Part shown: positions 35,194-43,921 of the stretch, one piece after another
How the letters are laid out: each line of letters starts with the position of its first letter
Numbering within the stretch: position 1 is the stretch's first letter
NCBI GenBank assembly: GCA_018375675.1
Contig: JAHACW010000001.1
Location: forward strand, 1 to 64,000
DNA from: Actinomyces sp.
GTDB lineage: Bacteria > Actinomycetota > Actinomycetes > Actinomycetales > Actinomycetaceae
DNA length: 64,000 bases
Direction: 5' to 3'
Notes under the pieces: model-generated
Seen by the model: only the letters and a program-made list of their open reading frames with translations
The model's database searches: none
What the model was told of the DNA's origin: nothing
Translations under genes and position numbers: made by a program

Positions 35194-35270
35194 TCACGGC
35201 ATCCACATACCCGAGGCATCGAAGGTGTATATGAAGCCTTCAATGGAATGCGTGCCCATGAACATGCCAC
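35194..35270 (-). pseudogene. Fossil C-terminal CW-binding tail of a fourth protease-like gene
   Basis: The minus strand reads GMFMGTHSIEGFIYTFDASG then MWMP and TGA at 35194-35196. This aligns with the last 25 residues of the neighbouring proteases (AMFTGTHVINGRTYVFDGSGAWVG). Homology stops near 35275, just before the stop codon of the Abhydrolase_9 gene at 35288, so everything upstream has been lost. Its terminator (35126-35163) survives. Confidence 0.75.
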
Positions 35271-35287
35271 GGCGCGCCGCAGGGACC

Positions 35288-37018
35288 CTACTGTCGGTCC
35301 GACAGCTCCAGGTTCGCCCGCACGACGATGCCGATGCGCTCGACCATCTCCTCGTCCACCCACTCACCATCCAGGGCGGCCAGGCGCGGGTGAGTCGGTG
35401 CCTCGTCGAAGAGGCGATCGAAGCCGAGGATCGCCCGCCACAGGGGGATCAGCTCCTCGTTGTAGGTATGGCCGTGGCCGCCGGGAGCGGTGCCCGCGAC
35501 AGGCAGGTCGGCGAGCACCTGAATGAAGCTGACGAAGCGCGTGAACTCGACGAAAGGAGACACGTCGCGGCCCGCCCGCTCGCGCAGCCAATCGGGCTGC
35601 ATCCAGAGCATTTTCCGGTTCCACCACACGACCGGATCGGAGGCGTGCTGGGCGTAGACGAAGCGCGGAAAACCCCACGGGCCCAGCTCGCGCCCATACA
35701 GGTCTGTGCGCAGGTCGGATGGCTCGTTAACGAAGCGCACACGCCGACCGTTGTAGACGACGGGGGCAACCTCGGGGCTGCCCTTGTGGCGGGCGCTCGT
35801 CAGCTCGGCGTGCATCGGCGTGAAGGCGGGGGTTCCCACCCACAGGGCCCCGTCCACCTGGGAGAGCGCTTCCTCGACCGAGGAGAAGACCGACTGCGAG
35901 GCGAAAGCCCCCAGGGATTCGCCGCAGACGAAGAGCGCGGGTCGGTCGGCCTCGTCCATCGTGTCGAGCTCGGCCCGCACCGCTCGGAAGAGCGAGGCCG
36001 AGGCTTCCTGCGCCGGCTCGAGGCCGGTCAGCCAGTTGAGGGCCGAGGGCACGTAGGAGTACTGGAGCGAGGCCGTGGCGCAGTTTCCACGCGTCAGGAA
36101 CTCGAGGGGCTGGACCTGCCACTCGTCGACCCAGCCGGAGCCGGTCGACGCGGCAATGAGGATGACGGCTCGATCGAAGGCGCCAGCACGGCGCAGCTCG
36201 GCCACCACCGTCGCCGCGGCCTGCTTGATGCCCACCCCACCCGTGGGCATACCGGAGTAGACGCGGATCGGCTCCATGGCCTCGCCGCCGGTGACCTGGG
36301 CAATGTCGAGGCGCGAGGGGCCACGCCCCAGGAAGACGCGCCCCTGCCCGCCGACGGATTCCCAGGTGACGGGCGAGGCCGGGGATGCGGAGCGCTCGGG
36401 CACGAACGGCTTGTAGATGCCGCGCGCGGTGCGCGTGTTCATCTGCTCAGCGTGGTGACGGAAGAAGCCGATCCCACCGCGCAGGATCACGTTGGAGGTC
36501 AGGAAGAAGACGATGACGGCCAGGATCACGACGCCCACGACGACCGCCGCCGGGCGCGGCATGTAGCCGCCGAGCACGCCGATCAGCATGCGTCCCATAC
36601 GGTTCAAGGCCTCGACGATCAGGATGAGGCACCAGGCGATGACGACCGTGCCGGCCGTACCCAGGAGATACTCGCCGAAGGTCTCCCCCGGCATGTTCAC
36701 GAGCCTGGCGGCGACACGGGCCCGTCGGTAGGACTGGATGACCGCGTAGAACCACCAGATAGCAAAGAGGGCGGCGATGCAGACGCGGAAGCCGATCTCG
36801 ACGGGCTCGGATGCGCGGATCGTCAGGCCGGTCATGGCGATGACGCGGGCACCCACGTTCTGGATGATGACACCCGCGACGTACCCGCAGGACACGAGGA
36901 CGCCCGAGGCGACCGCGTGCCACGCCCACGAGCGCGCCATCAGCGACGGCGCCACGCTCACCGCGTACATGGCGAGGGCGGCGATCACTCCCAGAAACGA
37001 CACAGCCATGGCTCCCAT
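35288..37018 (-). CDS. Abhydrolase_9-family membrane hydrolase
   Basis: This 576-aa protein has an N-terminal membrane domain of five or six TM segments (~1-220; Abhydrolase_9_N) and a C-terminal alpha/beta-hydrolase domain. The nucleophile elbow FVCGESLGAF lies near residue 360, with other core blocks at VILIAASTGSGWVDEW and GHGHTYNEELIPLW (a likely catalytic His). The family is mostly actinobacterial and its substrate is unknown, perhaps an envelope lipid. The start was placed at 37018 (MGAMAVSF), because the longer frame has low-complexity coding with no hydrophobic signal. Codon 4 (37009) is an alternative. Confidence 0.8.
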   Translation of the reverse strand: MGAMAVSFLGVIAALAMYAVSVAPSLMARSWAWHAVASGVLVSCGYVAGVIIQNVGARVIAMTGLTIRASEPVEIGFRVCIAALFAIWWFYAVIQSYRRARVAARLVNMPGETFGEYLLGTAGTVVIAWCLILIVEALNRMGRMLIGVLGGYMPRPAAVVVGVVILAVIVFFLTSNVILRGGIGFFRHHAEQMNTRTARGIYKPFVPERSASPASPVTWESVGGQGRVFLGRGPSRLDIAQVTGGEAMEPIRVYSGMPTGGVGIKQAAATVVAELRRAGAFDRAVILIAASTGSGWVDEWQVQPLEFLTRGNCATASLQYSYVPSALNWLTGLEPAQEASASLFRAVRAELDTMDEADRPALFVCGESLGAFASQSVFSSVEEALSQVDGALWVGTPAFTPMHAELTSARHKGSPEVAPVVYNGRRVRFVNEPSDLRTDLYGRELGPWGFPRFVYAQHASDPVVWWNRKMLWMQPDWLRERAGRDVSPFVEFTRFVSFIQVLADLPVAGTAPGGHGHTYNEELIPLWRAILGFDRLFDEAPTHPRLAALDGEWVDEEMVERIGIVVRANLELSDRQ

Positions 37019-37268
37019 TGTGCCAGGCGTGGCCTGCCCGTTCAGGAGCGGCACGAGGCCCGGACTCCCCCGCACTCGGGGACCCGACACTCGACGACTT
37101 CCATCGCCTCGCCCCGACGACCACACACCCCCGCGTTTATTCGGTGTCGCCCACCGGAGCACAATCGGTTACCGTGGGCACATCACCATCGACTTCGTCA
37201 CCATCGAGGCCGGTTCAGACAATGGCGCAACGGACCCACGATGCGCCCCCAACAAGCCAGGAAGACCG

Positions 37269-37781
37269 ATGACCGAGAATTACGCCGACAAGACCCGCGG
37301 GCTCCTCGAGGTCCTCAACAAGATTCCCCCCAAGCCGCAGATCACCTTCCGCGGCTACGTCGATCGCACGGTGGACCGCGTGCGGGTCGTCGGCTCGGCG
37401 GCGCTCACCGCCACGACGCACAGCCTCGAGATCGCGACAAACAACTTGGCGCGGCCGGAGGTCGCCATCGTCGTCGGCGCCAACGGGCGCGACCTCACGC
37501 CGATCCTTGAGGGGGCTCCCAACTTCAACCTCCAAGAGGTCACCTACCTCCCGAACTCCTACTTCCTCCAGCACGTCGCCCACGAATACAACGGTGTGAC
37601 GATCCAGGTCTACGAGGAAGTCGTTCTGAACAGCAACTCCGCTGGATTCACGATCGCTCATCCGCTGCGCACCTGGGATCCGGTCCTGGCCGTCCTCGAC
37701 CCCGCTCTGCGCACCGCGCGGGACCGGCCGCTCCCCATGCCTGAGGGGTCCTCGGCCAGGTTCCTGGAGCACATTCACTGA
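37269..37781 (+). CDS. 170-aa protein, possible ADP-ribosyltransferase fold
   Basis: I do not recognise a named family. The order of motifs resembles the R-S-E class of ADP-ribosyltransferases: TFRGYVDRT (Arg region) near residue 28, a Thr/Ser-rich LTATTHSLEIATN (~50-62), then NLQEVTYLPNSYFLQ (~98) and YEEV (~122), which could supply the final Glu. No signal peptide or TM is present. It is transcribed alone between two minus-strand genes. If the fold is right it could modify an intracellular target or be an effector; a non-enzymatic role is equally possible. Confidence 0.55.
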   Translation: MTENYADKTRGLLEVLNKIPPKPQITFRGYVDRTVDRVRVVGSAALTATTHSLEIATNNLARPEVAIVVGANGRDLTPILEGAPNFNLQEVTYLPNSYFLQHVAHEYNGVTIQVYEEVVLNSNSAGFTIAHPLRTWDPVLAVLDPALRTARDRPLPMPEGSSARFLEHIH

Positions 37782-37809
37782 CGCGCCATACGCTCGGCTC
37801 GCGCGCCTC

Positions 37810-38664
37810 TCACAGGTGGGTGAGCCACACGAGCGTCGCGTAGGGGATGGTCACCTGCTCCCCCGGCGCATACCCGAGGTGCTCGTAGAGGTACCAGCGC
37901 AGGTTCTCCTGCATGCGAGCCCGGCCGGCCTCGGAGGAGCGAATGTACGAGGAGCGGGTCGTCCCCAGGGTGAGGATCTCCTCGGGGGTCATCCGGTCCT
38001 CCCAGGCGATCTGGGTGAGGGCCATCGGGGCGAAGCCTCCGCCCGGCGCGGGCGGCCTGTCGGGACGGTGCACGTCGCCTGAGCGCATGATGCGCGTCAG
38101 GCGATGCACCCACGGGATCGACACGGCCATCTGGTTCCACACGATCGCGAGCGCGCCCCCGGGCGCCAGTATGCGGGCTGCCTCGAGGCCCGCACGCTCC
38201 GGATCCATCCAATGCCATGACTGGGCAAACACGACGATGTCATACACGTCGTTCGGTAACCCCGTCTCCTCCGCGACGCCGGCGTACCAGGTGACTCCCT
38301 CGATCGACGAGGCCTGGGCGCGCATCGCCTCGGAGGGTTCGATCGCGTCCACGAGGAGGCCGCCGCGGGCCAGGAGCTCACTCATCTTGCCGGTGCCCGC
38401 ACCGATGTCGGCGGCACGCAGAGGGCCGCCCCGACCCGTCTGACTGGCACCACGCGCACTACGCGCGGCGTCGATCAACGCGGCCACGGCCTCGTGCGGA
38501 TAGGCGGGGCGCACGGAGTCGTAGGCGCCGCCCTCACCGACGAAGGGGTTGATGTCGAGCGAAGCGGACACAGTGTTCGACATCGCCACACGATCCTCGT
38601 TCTGAGAAGACAAAGGAGTGGTGTCATCGGGCCCGGCCACGGCCTCGTTGTCGGGCGCGCTCAC
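37810..38664 (-). CDS. Class I SAM-dependent methyltransferase
   Basis: This ~284-aa methyltransferase has the Rossmann SAM-binding motif AADIGAGTGKMSELL, the acidic motif II VDAIEPSEAM, and FAQSWHWMD before ALAIVWNQM, typical of the Methyltransf_11 group (ubiquinone/menaquinone or small-molecule methylation). A GTG start at 38664 overlaps the cardiolipin synthase stop (GTGA) and has GGAG nine bases upstream. An internal ATG at 38583 is possible but would leave the overlap unexplained. The acceptor is unknown; coupling to cls hints at a lipid-related role. Confidence 0.82.
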   Translation of the reverse strand: MSAPDNEAVAGPDDTTPLSSQNEDRVAMSNTVSASLDINPFVGEGGAYDSVRPAYPHEAVAALIDAARSARGASQTGRGGPLRAADIGAGTGKMSELLARGGLLVDAIEPSEAMRAQASSIEGVTWYAGVAEETGLPNDVYDIVVFAQSWHWMDPERAGLEAARILAPGGALAIVWNQMAVSIPWVHRLTRIMRSGDVHRPDRPPAPGGGFAPMALTQIAWEDRMTPEEILTLGTTRSSYIRSSEAGRARMQENLRWYLYEHLGYAPGEQVTIPYATLVWLTHL

Positions 38665-40184
38665 AGGAGCGAGCTCCCCAGTCGACACACGTTGTCGATG
38701 TAGTGGACGTGCCACGGCAGGCCGCGCCACTCCTCGTAGGTCAGCTCGCGAGACTTCTCGCGCGTGCGGTCGTCATTGCCGTGCAGCATCTCGACCAGGA
38801 GTGAGCTGTCGGCGACGAGCACGATCTCGTAGTTGAGGCCGAAAGAGCGCACGTCCATGTTGGAAGAGCCGATAAAACACAGGCTCCCGTCGACGATCAT
38901 GTACTTCGAGTGGAGCATCCGCGGCTTGTGGTACAGGTGGATGCGCACGCCCGCCTTCAGGAGCGGCCCGTAGTAGGAGCGCTGCGCGTGACCGACCAGG
39001 AACTGGTCGAACTGCTCGGAGACGAAGAGCTCGACCTCGACGCCCGACAGCGCGGCGTTCGTCAGCGCGGTCATGAGGGCCTCGTCCGGGATGAAGTACG
39101 GGCTCGTGATCGACACGTGCGTGCGCGCCGAGGAGATCATGTGGATGAACGCGCGCAGGTTCGGCTCGCCCTTGAACGCGGGGCCCGACGGGATGATCTG
39201 CATCGCCGAGGCCTGCTCCCCCTCGCGCTCTGGCGCAACCTCCGCGGCGGGCGGAGTGAGGACCGCGGGGGTGAGGATCTCCTTGCACGCGTAGTACCAG
39301 TCGACGGCGAAGACCGCCTGGATCTGGGCGACGATAGGGCCCGTGACGGACACGCTCGTGTCGTCGTAGAGCATGCCGGCCTTCGTGTACGAGGGAGTGT
39401 CATAGTCGGGAGCCACGAGGTTGTGGGAGCCGACGTAGGCTTCGCGCCCATCGACGACCAGAATCTTGCGGTGGTTGCGCAGGTCGGGGCGGCGAATCTG
39501 CCCGCGCAGCGGCGCGAAGGGCAGCATCTCGTGCCACTCGATCCCCATGGCATTCAGGCGGCGACGGAAGTTCTTGTGACCTGGGATCGTGCGCATGCCG
39601 TGATGGTCGACCAGGAGGCGCACGGTGACGCCGCGGGCGACGGCGCGCTCGAGGGCCTCGTAGAAGGGGGCCGTGTACTCATCCCACGAGGTCTGGTAGT
39701 ACAGGGCGTTCACGTGGTGCGTGGCCGTATCGATGCTGGCCGCCATGGCCCGGAAGGTCTCGGCCGTGTCGTTGTAGAGGCGACCGACCCGTCCCGCCGA
39801 GGCCGGAAATCCACTCAGGTTGCCCGCCAGACGCATGATCGAGGCCGTGTCATCGTCGGAGCCAAAAGGCAGGCCATCGGGTCCCGTGGGCACCTCGTAG
39901 GACTCAGGTTCGGGCGCGGTCGAGCCGGCCACGATGTCCTCCACCAGCTGACTGGCCTCGGGATCGTCGTCGAGGCGTCGGCCCATCGCCCACCAGGACC
40001 CGAAGATGAAGTAGAGCGGCACACCCAGGAGCGGCCACAGGAAGATCAGCAGCAGCCACGCGGTCGACGTGGACGCGCGCCGGTGCTTGGGCACGACGCC
40101 GAGCGCAATGATACGGATGGCGAACTCGAAGGCCCCGAAGAGGAGCCACGCCCACAGCGGCGGTTCAGGATGTGGCGGCAACAT
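38661..40184 (-). CDS. cls: Cardiolipin synthase
   Basis: This 507-aa phospholipase-D-superfamily enzyme condenses two phosphatidylglycerols into cardiolipin. Two N-terminal TM segments (FEFAIRIIALG, AWLLLIFLWPLLGVPLYFIF) are followed by two HKD motifs: NHRKILVVDGREAYVGSHN and HSKYMIVDGSLCFIGSSN. Length is normal. It ends in an overlapping start for the methyltransferase. The motif copy at 39078-39086 lies in the coding region (DEALM context on the minus strand). Confidence 0.9.
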   Translation of the reverse strand: MLPPHPEPPLWAWLLFGAFEFAIRIIALGVVPKHRRASTSTAWLLLIFLWPLLGVPLYFIFGSWWAMGRRLDDDPEASQLVEDIVAGSTAPEPESYEVPTGPDGLPFGSDDDTASIMRLAGNLSGFPASAGRVGRLYNDTAETFRAMAASIDTATHHVNALYYQTSWDEYTAPFYEALERAVARGVTVRLLVDHHGMRTIPGHKNFRRRLNAMGIEWHEMLPFAPLRGQIRRPDLRNHRKILVVDGREAYVGSHNLVAPDYDTPSYTKAGMLYDDTSVSVTGPIVAQIQAVFAVDWYYACKEILTPAVLTPPAAEVAPEREGEQASAMQIIPSGPAFKGEPNLRAFIHMISSARTHVSITSPYFIPDEALMTALTNAALSGVEVELFVSEQFDQFLVGHAQRSYYGPLLKAGVRIHLYHKPRMLHSKYMIVDGSLCFIGSSNMDVRSFGLNYEIVLVADSSLLVEMLHGNDDRTREKSRELTYEEWRGLPWHVHYIDNVCRLGSSLL

Positions 40185-40188
40185 GTGC

Positions 40189-40788
40189 CTATTTTACCGG
40201 CCGCCCCAGATCCTGGTCGGCCCACCGCTGCCAATGCGGCGCGTAGGTCTGCCCGTCGCGCGCGAGCGCGCGGTGTCGGCGCTCGTCCTCGCCGGGGTCG
40301 GCGATCCACACGGCCAGGTCGGCCACGGCCTCGATGGCGCCGCAGCCCTCGATGATGGTTGGAGCGAGGGGGACGCGAGTCGTCGCCCCGGTTGTGCCAT
40401 TCTCCCAATCCCAGGCCTCGTAGGAGGAGGCACGTCCTGCCCGCAGGTCGGCGGCGATTCGGCGTGCGATGTCGGCACCCGCTGCGAGGCCATCCCAGCC
40501 GGGGTACCAGTCGTCGAGGTGCAGCACCTGCCATCCGTTCACGAGCCGAGCAAGCGCGGCGGCCAGCGTGGACTTCCCGGAGCCGGAGTAGCCGTCGATC
40601 GTGACGACGGGAACGGCGCGCTGTGCTCGCGCGGGTTCGCCGTCGGACGAGGCCGGAGCCCGCTCCCCCGCCAGGGCACTCAGGCGGGGGGCGAGCTCGC
40701 GGGCGGCCTCATTGGGCCCCATCGTCACGGGGACGGTGACCCGCAGGCCCTCTCCCCCGCGCGCGTCCTCCCATGTCAGGGCGCTCAT
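40189..40788 (-). CDS. P-loop kinase (uridine-kinase-like)
   Basis: This 199-aa protein has a Walker A motif VVTIDGYSGSGKSTLAA near residue 65, HLDDWYPGWDG as the substrate/Asp region, and TIIEGCGAI. These are typical of uridine-kinase/phosphoribulokinase-like small-molecule kinases. Its ATG overlaps the stop of the ECF transporter gene by four bases (ATGA), so it belongs to the TPP-riboswitch operon; a role in thiamine-precursor salvage is therefore possible but unproven. An unconserved N-terminal extension carries ERAPASSDGE, encoded across a motif copy (40646-40654). Confidence 0.75.
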   Translation of the reverse strand: MSALTWEDARGGEGLRVTVPVTMGPNEAARELAPRLSALAGERAPASSDGEPARAQRAVPVVTIDGYSGSGKSTLAAALARLVNGWQVLHLDDWYPGWDGLAAGADIARRIAADLRAGRASSYEAWDWENGTTGATTRVPLAPTIIEGCGAIEAVADLAVWIADPGEDERRHRALARDGQTYAPHWQRWADQDLGRPVK

Positions 40789-43151
40789 CGGCCCACCAGG
40801 GCGAAGGTTCCCGCCCAGATGCTCGCGGCCAGCGCGATCGCGGGCAGGGCGATGGCGACGACCATGAGAACGGCGTCAGCTGCGCGCAGGCGCGACAGGC
40901 GCGCCCACGTTCTCTTACCAGCCGCGCCAAAACCCCTGGCCTCCATGGTGGTGGCCAGCTTGCCGGAGCGACGCAGCGCGAAGACCAGCAGCGAGAAGGA
41001 GCCGCGCAGGAAGGAACGAATGCGCGAGGCGTCGCCCACGCCTCGGGCGCGCCGCGCCCGCTCGAGGGCCTTCCAGTCGGCCGCCATCAGCGAGGTCATG
41101 CGCGCGCCCGCAAGCGCAGCCAGCACGGGGCGGGCAGGCAGGTGCAGGATCTGCGCGAGGCCGTCGCCCATATCGGTCGGATCGATGCGGTCGAGCAGGG
41201 CGATCGCCGGCATGACGATCGCGCACATGCGCAGGCCGATACCCAGCGCCAGCCACATCGAGTGGTCCGAAATCGCAGCCGGCCCGAACTGCCAGTACAC
41301 GGTGCCACCCGGTGAGGCGTAGAGCAGCATCGACAGCGCGCCAAGCGGCGCGGCCAGCAGCAGCGGCGTTGCCTTCAGGAAGAAGCTGCGCGCCGACACG
41401 CCCGACAGGGGCATGAGCGCGAGCTCGAGGGCTAGTGCCACGCCCGCGCTCACCGGGTCGATCGTGATCAGCAGCGGGGTCGTTGCGACCAGGAGGGCGA
41501 GCACGCGGGCGACGGGATTCGTGTGGGCGAGGAGGCCTCGGGCGCCGGGCTTCGCGCCGCGATCGTGAGCGTTCCCGGTGGGGGTGGCTTTGGCCTCGTC
41601 CGTGGGATCGGCAGGGGTCGCGCCGCGCGTCCCGACCTGCCCGAGGTCGACGACGCGCTGGCCCATCGCGGCCACGAACGCGGGGTCGTGCGTGATCGAC
41701 ACCAGGGTGACGCCGCGATCGAGGGCGGCGCGCAGGAGGCGCACGAGGCCGAGCCACGTGCCGCGGTCCTGGCCGAAAGTCGGCTCGTCGAGGATGAGCA
41801 GCTCAGGGGCGCTGATGAGCGCGGTCGCCACCGACAGGCGACGCTTCTCGCCGCCCGACAGGGTCATGGGGTTGGCGCGCGCGAGTTTGGTCAGGCCCAA
41901 GGCCTCGAGGTGTTCGTCGACGAGGGGAGCGATCTCCTCGTCGGTCATGCCGGCGGCGCGCGGACCGATCGCGAGTTCCTCGGCGACGGTGGCGGCCAGG
42001 AACTGGTATTCGGGCTCCTGGAAGACCATGGACATGCGGCCCAGGAGTTGCTTGCTGCTCCACTCGTGCGGGTCGCCAGCCGTGCCGTCGGAGGTCTCAA
42101 CCTCGACGGCGCCCTCCAGGGGCGGTAGGAGGCCCGCGAGGGTGAGCGCAAAGGTCGATTTTCCGGCGCCGTTAGCGCCAACGATGCAGGTGGAGACGCC
42201 GCGCTCGATCGTCAGGTCGATGCCGCTGCGCACGGGGGCAGCCGCGTCGTAGCCGATCGTCAGGTCGGTGACGCGGGCGATCGGGGCTGCTTCGGACGAG
42301 GCCGGGGGGACCTCGGGGGCGGGGCCGACCTCGGCGGCGACGTCGTCGCCGGGAAGCCAGATGCCGCGCTCACGCATGGCGTCGCCCTGCTGTGCGAGGA
42401 CCTCGTCGAGGGGGCCATCGGCGGCGATCGCGCCGTCCGCGACCACGATGACGCGATCCACGAGGGAGGCCCACACGTCGACGCGGTGCTCGACGACGAC
42501 CACGGTCGCACCCGTGCGCTCGACGACCTTTTCGACGGCGGCGCGCACCTCGGCGACACCGCTCGGGTCCAGGTTCGCGGTGGGCTCGTCCAGGAGCAGC
42601 AGACCCGGGCCCATCGCGAGGATCGACGCCAGAGCCAGGCGCTGCTTCTGCCCGCCCGACAGCTCCGTCGTCGAATGATCCAAGGGGACACTCAGGCCCA
42701 CGGCCTCGAGCGAATTCTCCACGCGCGGCCAGATCTCCTCGCGCGCAACCCCCAAGTTCTCCATGCCGAAGGCCACGTCGTCGCCCACCCGGGCGAGGAC
42801 CACCTGGGCCTCAGGGTCCTGCATGAGCAGGCCCACGCGGCCCCTCGCCTCGGCCGGAGCGACGCCATCGACGGTGAGCGTGCCGGTGGCCTCGCCCTCC
42901 TCGGCGCCGCCCAGCAGGCCGGCCAAGCCGCCCATGAGCGTCGACTTGCCCGACCCAGACGGGCCCAGCACCAGCACGCGCTCGCCCGGCGCGATATCGA
43001 GATCAACGTCCGACAGCGCGGCGTTCTTGCGCCCGGCGTGACGCCATCCCCAGCCGCGCGCGCACACGCGCGCGCCCGTCCCCTCACCCAGCGGCACCCG
43101 GCCGTCCAGGGAGGAAACGGGACGCGAGGAGGCGGAGTGGGCCTCGTCCAT
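40785..43151 (-). CDS. Fused ECF transporter: two ABC ATPase domains plus EcfT/CbiQ-type membrane domain
   Basis: This 788-aa protein joins three units. ATPase 1 has Walker A GPSGSGKST and signature LSGGQKQRLALA. ATPase 2 has GANGAGKST and LSGGEKRRLSVA. A C-terminal ~240-aa membrane domain has five TM segments and the EcfT coupling helices (ARPVLAALAGARMTS, then RARRARGVGDASRI). Together with the substrate-binding YkoE-like protein encoded just upstream, it matches the YkoEDC thiamine/HMP importer, with YkoD and YkoC fused. Start 43151 gives MDEAHSASS; its first codons carry a motif copy. The interdomain linkers also hold copies at 41592 and 42295. Confidence 0.88.
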   Translation of the reverse strand: MDEAHSASSRPVSSLDGRVPLGEGTGARVCARGWGWRHAGRKNAALSDVDLDIAPGERVLVLGPSGSGKSTLMGGLAGLLGGAEEGEATGTLTVDGVAPAEARGRVGLLMQDPEAQVVLARVGDDVAFGMENLGVAREEIWPRVENSLEAVGLSVPLDHSTTELSGGQKQRLALASILAMGPGLLLLDEPTANLDPSGVAEVRAAVEKVVERTGATVVVVEHRVDVWASLVDRVIVVADGAIAADGPLDEVLAQQGDAMRERGIWLPGDDVAAEVGPAPEVPPASSEAAPIARVTDLTIGYDAAAPVRSGIDLTIERGVSTCIVGANGAGKSTFALTLAGLLPPLEGAVEVETSDGTAGDPHEWSSKQLLGRMSMVFQEPEYQFLAATVAEELAIGPRAAGMTDEEIAPLVDEHLEALGLTKLARANPMTLSGGEKRRLSVATALISAPELLILDEPTFGQDRGTWLGLVRLLRAALDRGVTLVSITHDPAFVAAMGQRVVDLGQVGTRGATPADPTDEAKATPTGNAHDRGAKPGARGLLAHTNPVARVLALLVATTPLLITIDPVSAGVALALELALMPLSGVSARSFFLKATPLLLAAPLGALSMLLYASPGGTVYWQFGPAAISDHSMWLALGIGLRMCAIVMPAIALLDRIDPTDMGDGLAQILHLPARPVLAALAGARMTSLMAADWKALERARRARGVGDASRIRSFLRGSFSLLVFALRRSGKLATTMEARGFGAAGKRTWARLSRLRAADAVLMVVAIALPAIALAASIWAGTFALVGR

Positions 43152-43161
43152 GGATTCGAAA

Positions 43162-43761
43162 TCAGACAAGCTCGCGCGCTCCACGGCCGGAGGCAAAACG
43201 ATCCAGGGCGCCCGTCTTTGCGAGCGCATTCGTCAGCGCCCACGCGAGGATGCCCGCCAGGACGATACCCGACGCCATGCCGCACACGAGGTAGATCGCG
43301 TTGTAGAGCGCGCCCTTCGCGAGGTGACCGGAGAGGAAGAGCTCAAGAACCCACTCGAACGCGAAGGACACGGCACCCGCAGCACCCACGATCGTCGCGT
43401 TGAAACGGCGGTAGGCGACCAGGGCGAAGACGACCTCCGCGCCGAGGCCCTGCGCGAGGCCCGAGTAGATGGTCTCGACGGCCCACTGGGAGCCCAGGGC
43501 CATGGAGACGGTCGCGGCCATCAGCTCAACGAAGAGTGCGGCGCCAGGCTTGCGGATCACGTAGCCGCCGAGCGTGCCGCCCAGCAGCCAGACGCCCGTC
43601 ACCAGGCCACCCACGCCGGGGCCGATGGTCTTGAGGAACTCGTAGCTAGCACCGCCCACCTGGTTCCAGACGACAAAAATGAGGCCGCAAGCGACGCCCA
43701 GGACGGCGGCGGTGACGATGTCAATGACCCTCCAGCGGAGGGACGGAGCAGTGGATGCCAT
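43162..43761 (-). CDS. ykoE: YkoE-type ECF substrate-binding component (thiamine/HMP)
   Basis: This 199-aa membrane protein with five to six TM segments has the YkoE family pattern (IDIVTAAVLGVACGLIFVVW, GLAQGLGAEVVFAL, AKGALYNAIYLVCGM). YkoE binds thiamine or its hydroxymethylpyrimidine part and docks on the ATPase/EcfT unit encoded 11 bases downstream. A TPP riboswitch ends about 30 bases before the ATG, so it is turned off when thiamine pyrophosphate is abundant. Confidence 0.9.
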   Translation of the reverse strand: MASTAPSLRWRVIDIVTAAVLGVACGLIFVVWNQVGGASYEFLKTIGPGVGGLVTGVWLLGGTLGGYVIRKPGAALFVELMAATVSMALGSQWAVETIYSGLAQGLGAEVVFALVAYRRFNATIVGAAGAVSFAFEWVLELFLSGHLAKGALYNAIYLVCGMASGIVLAGILAWALTNALAKTGALDRFASGRGARELV

Positions 43762-43790
43762 GCGAAAATACTCCCTTCGTGTTGCACGGC

Positions 43791-43886
43791 GGCCACGAGG
43801 GAAGAGCCTTCCTACGCCGGTATGATCCGGATCAGGTTCTACGGTCGGGGGTGGTCCCCTCTCAGCTCGGTTCGAGCTCCCGTGGC
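43791..43886 (-). ncRNA. TPP riboswitch (THI element)
   Basis: On the minus strand the leader contains the invariant TPP-aptamer strings: GAGCTGAGAGG in the pyrimidine-sensing arm, then ACCTGATCCGGATCATACC and GGCGTAGGAAGG. The outer stem P1 is formed by GCCACGGG and CCCTCGTGGC. It precedes the ykoE-ecfAAT-kinase operon and should repress it on binding TPP, most likely by hiding the ykoE ribosome site. Confidence 0.93.
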
Positions 43887-43921
43887 ACGCTGGTGAGCAT
43901 AGTCACTAACTATGGGTTCCG

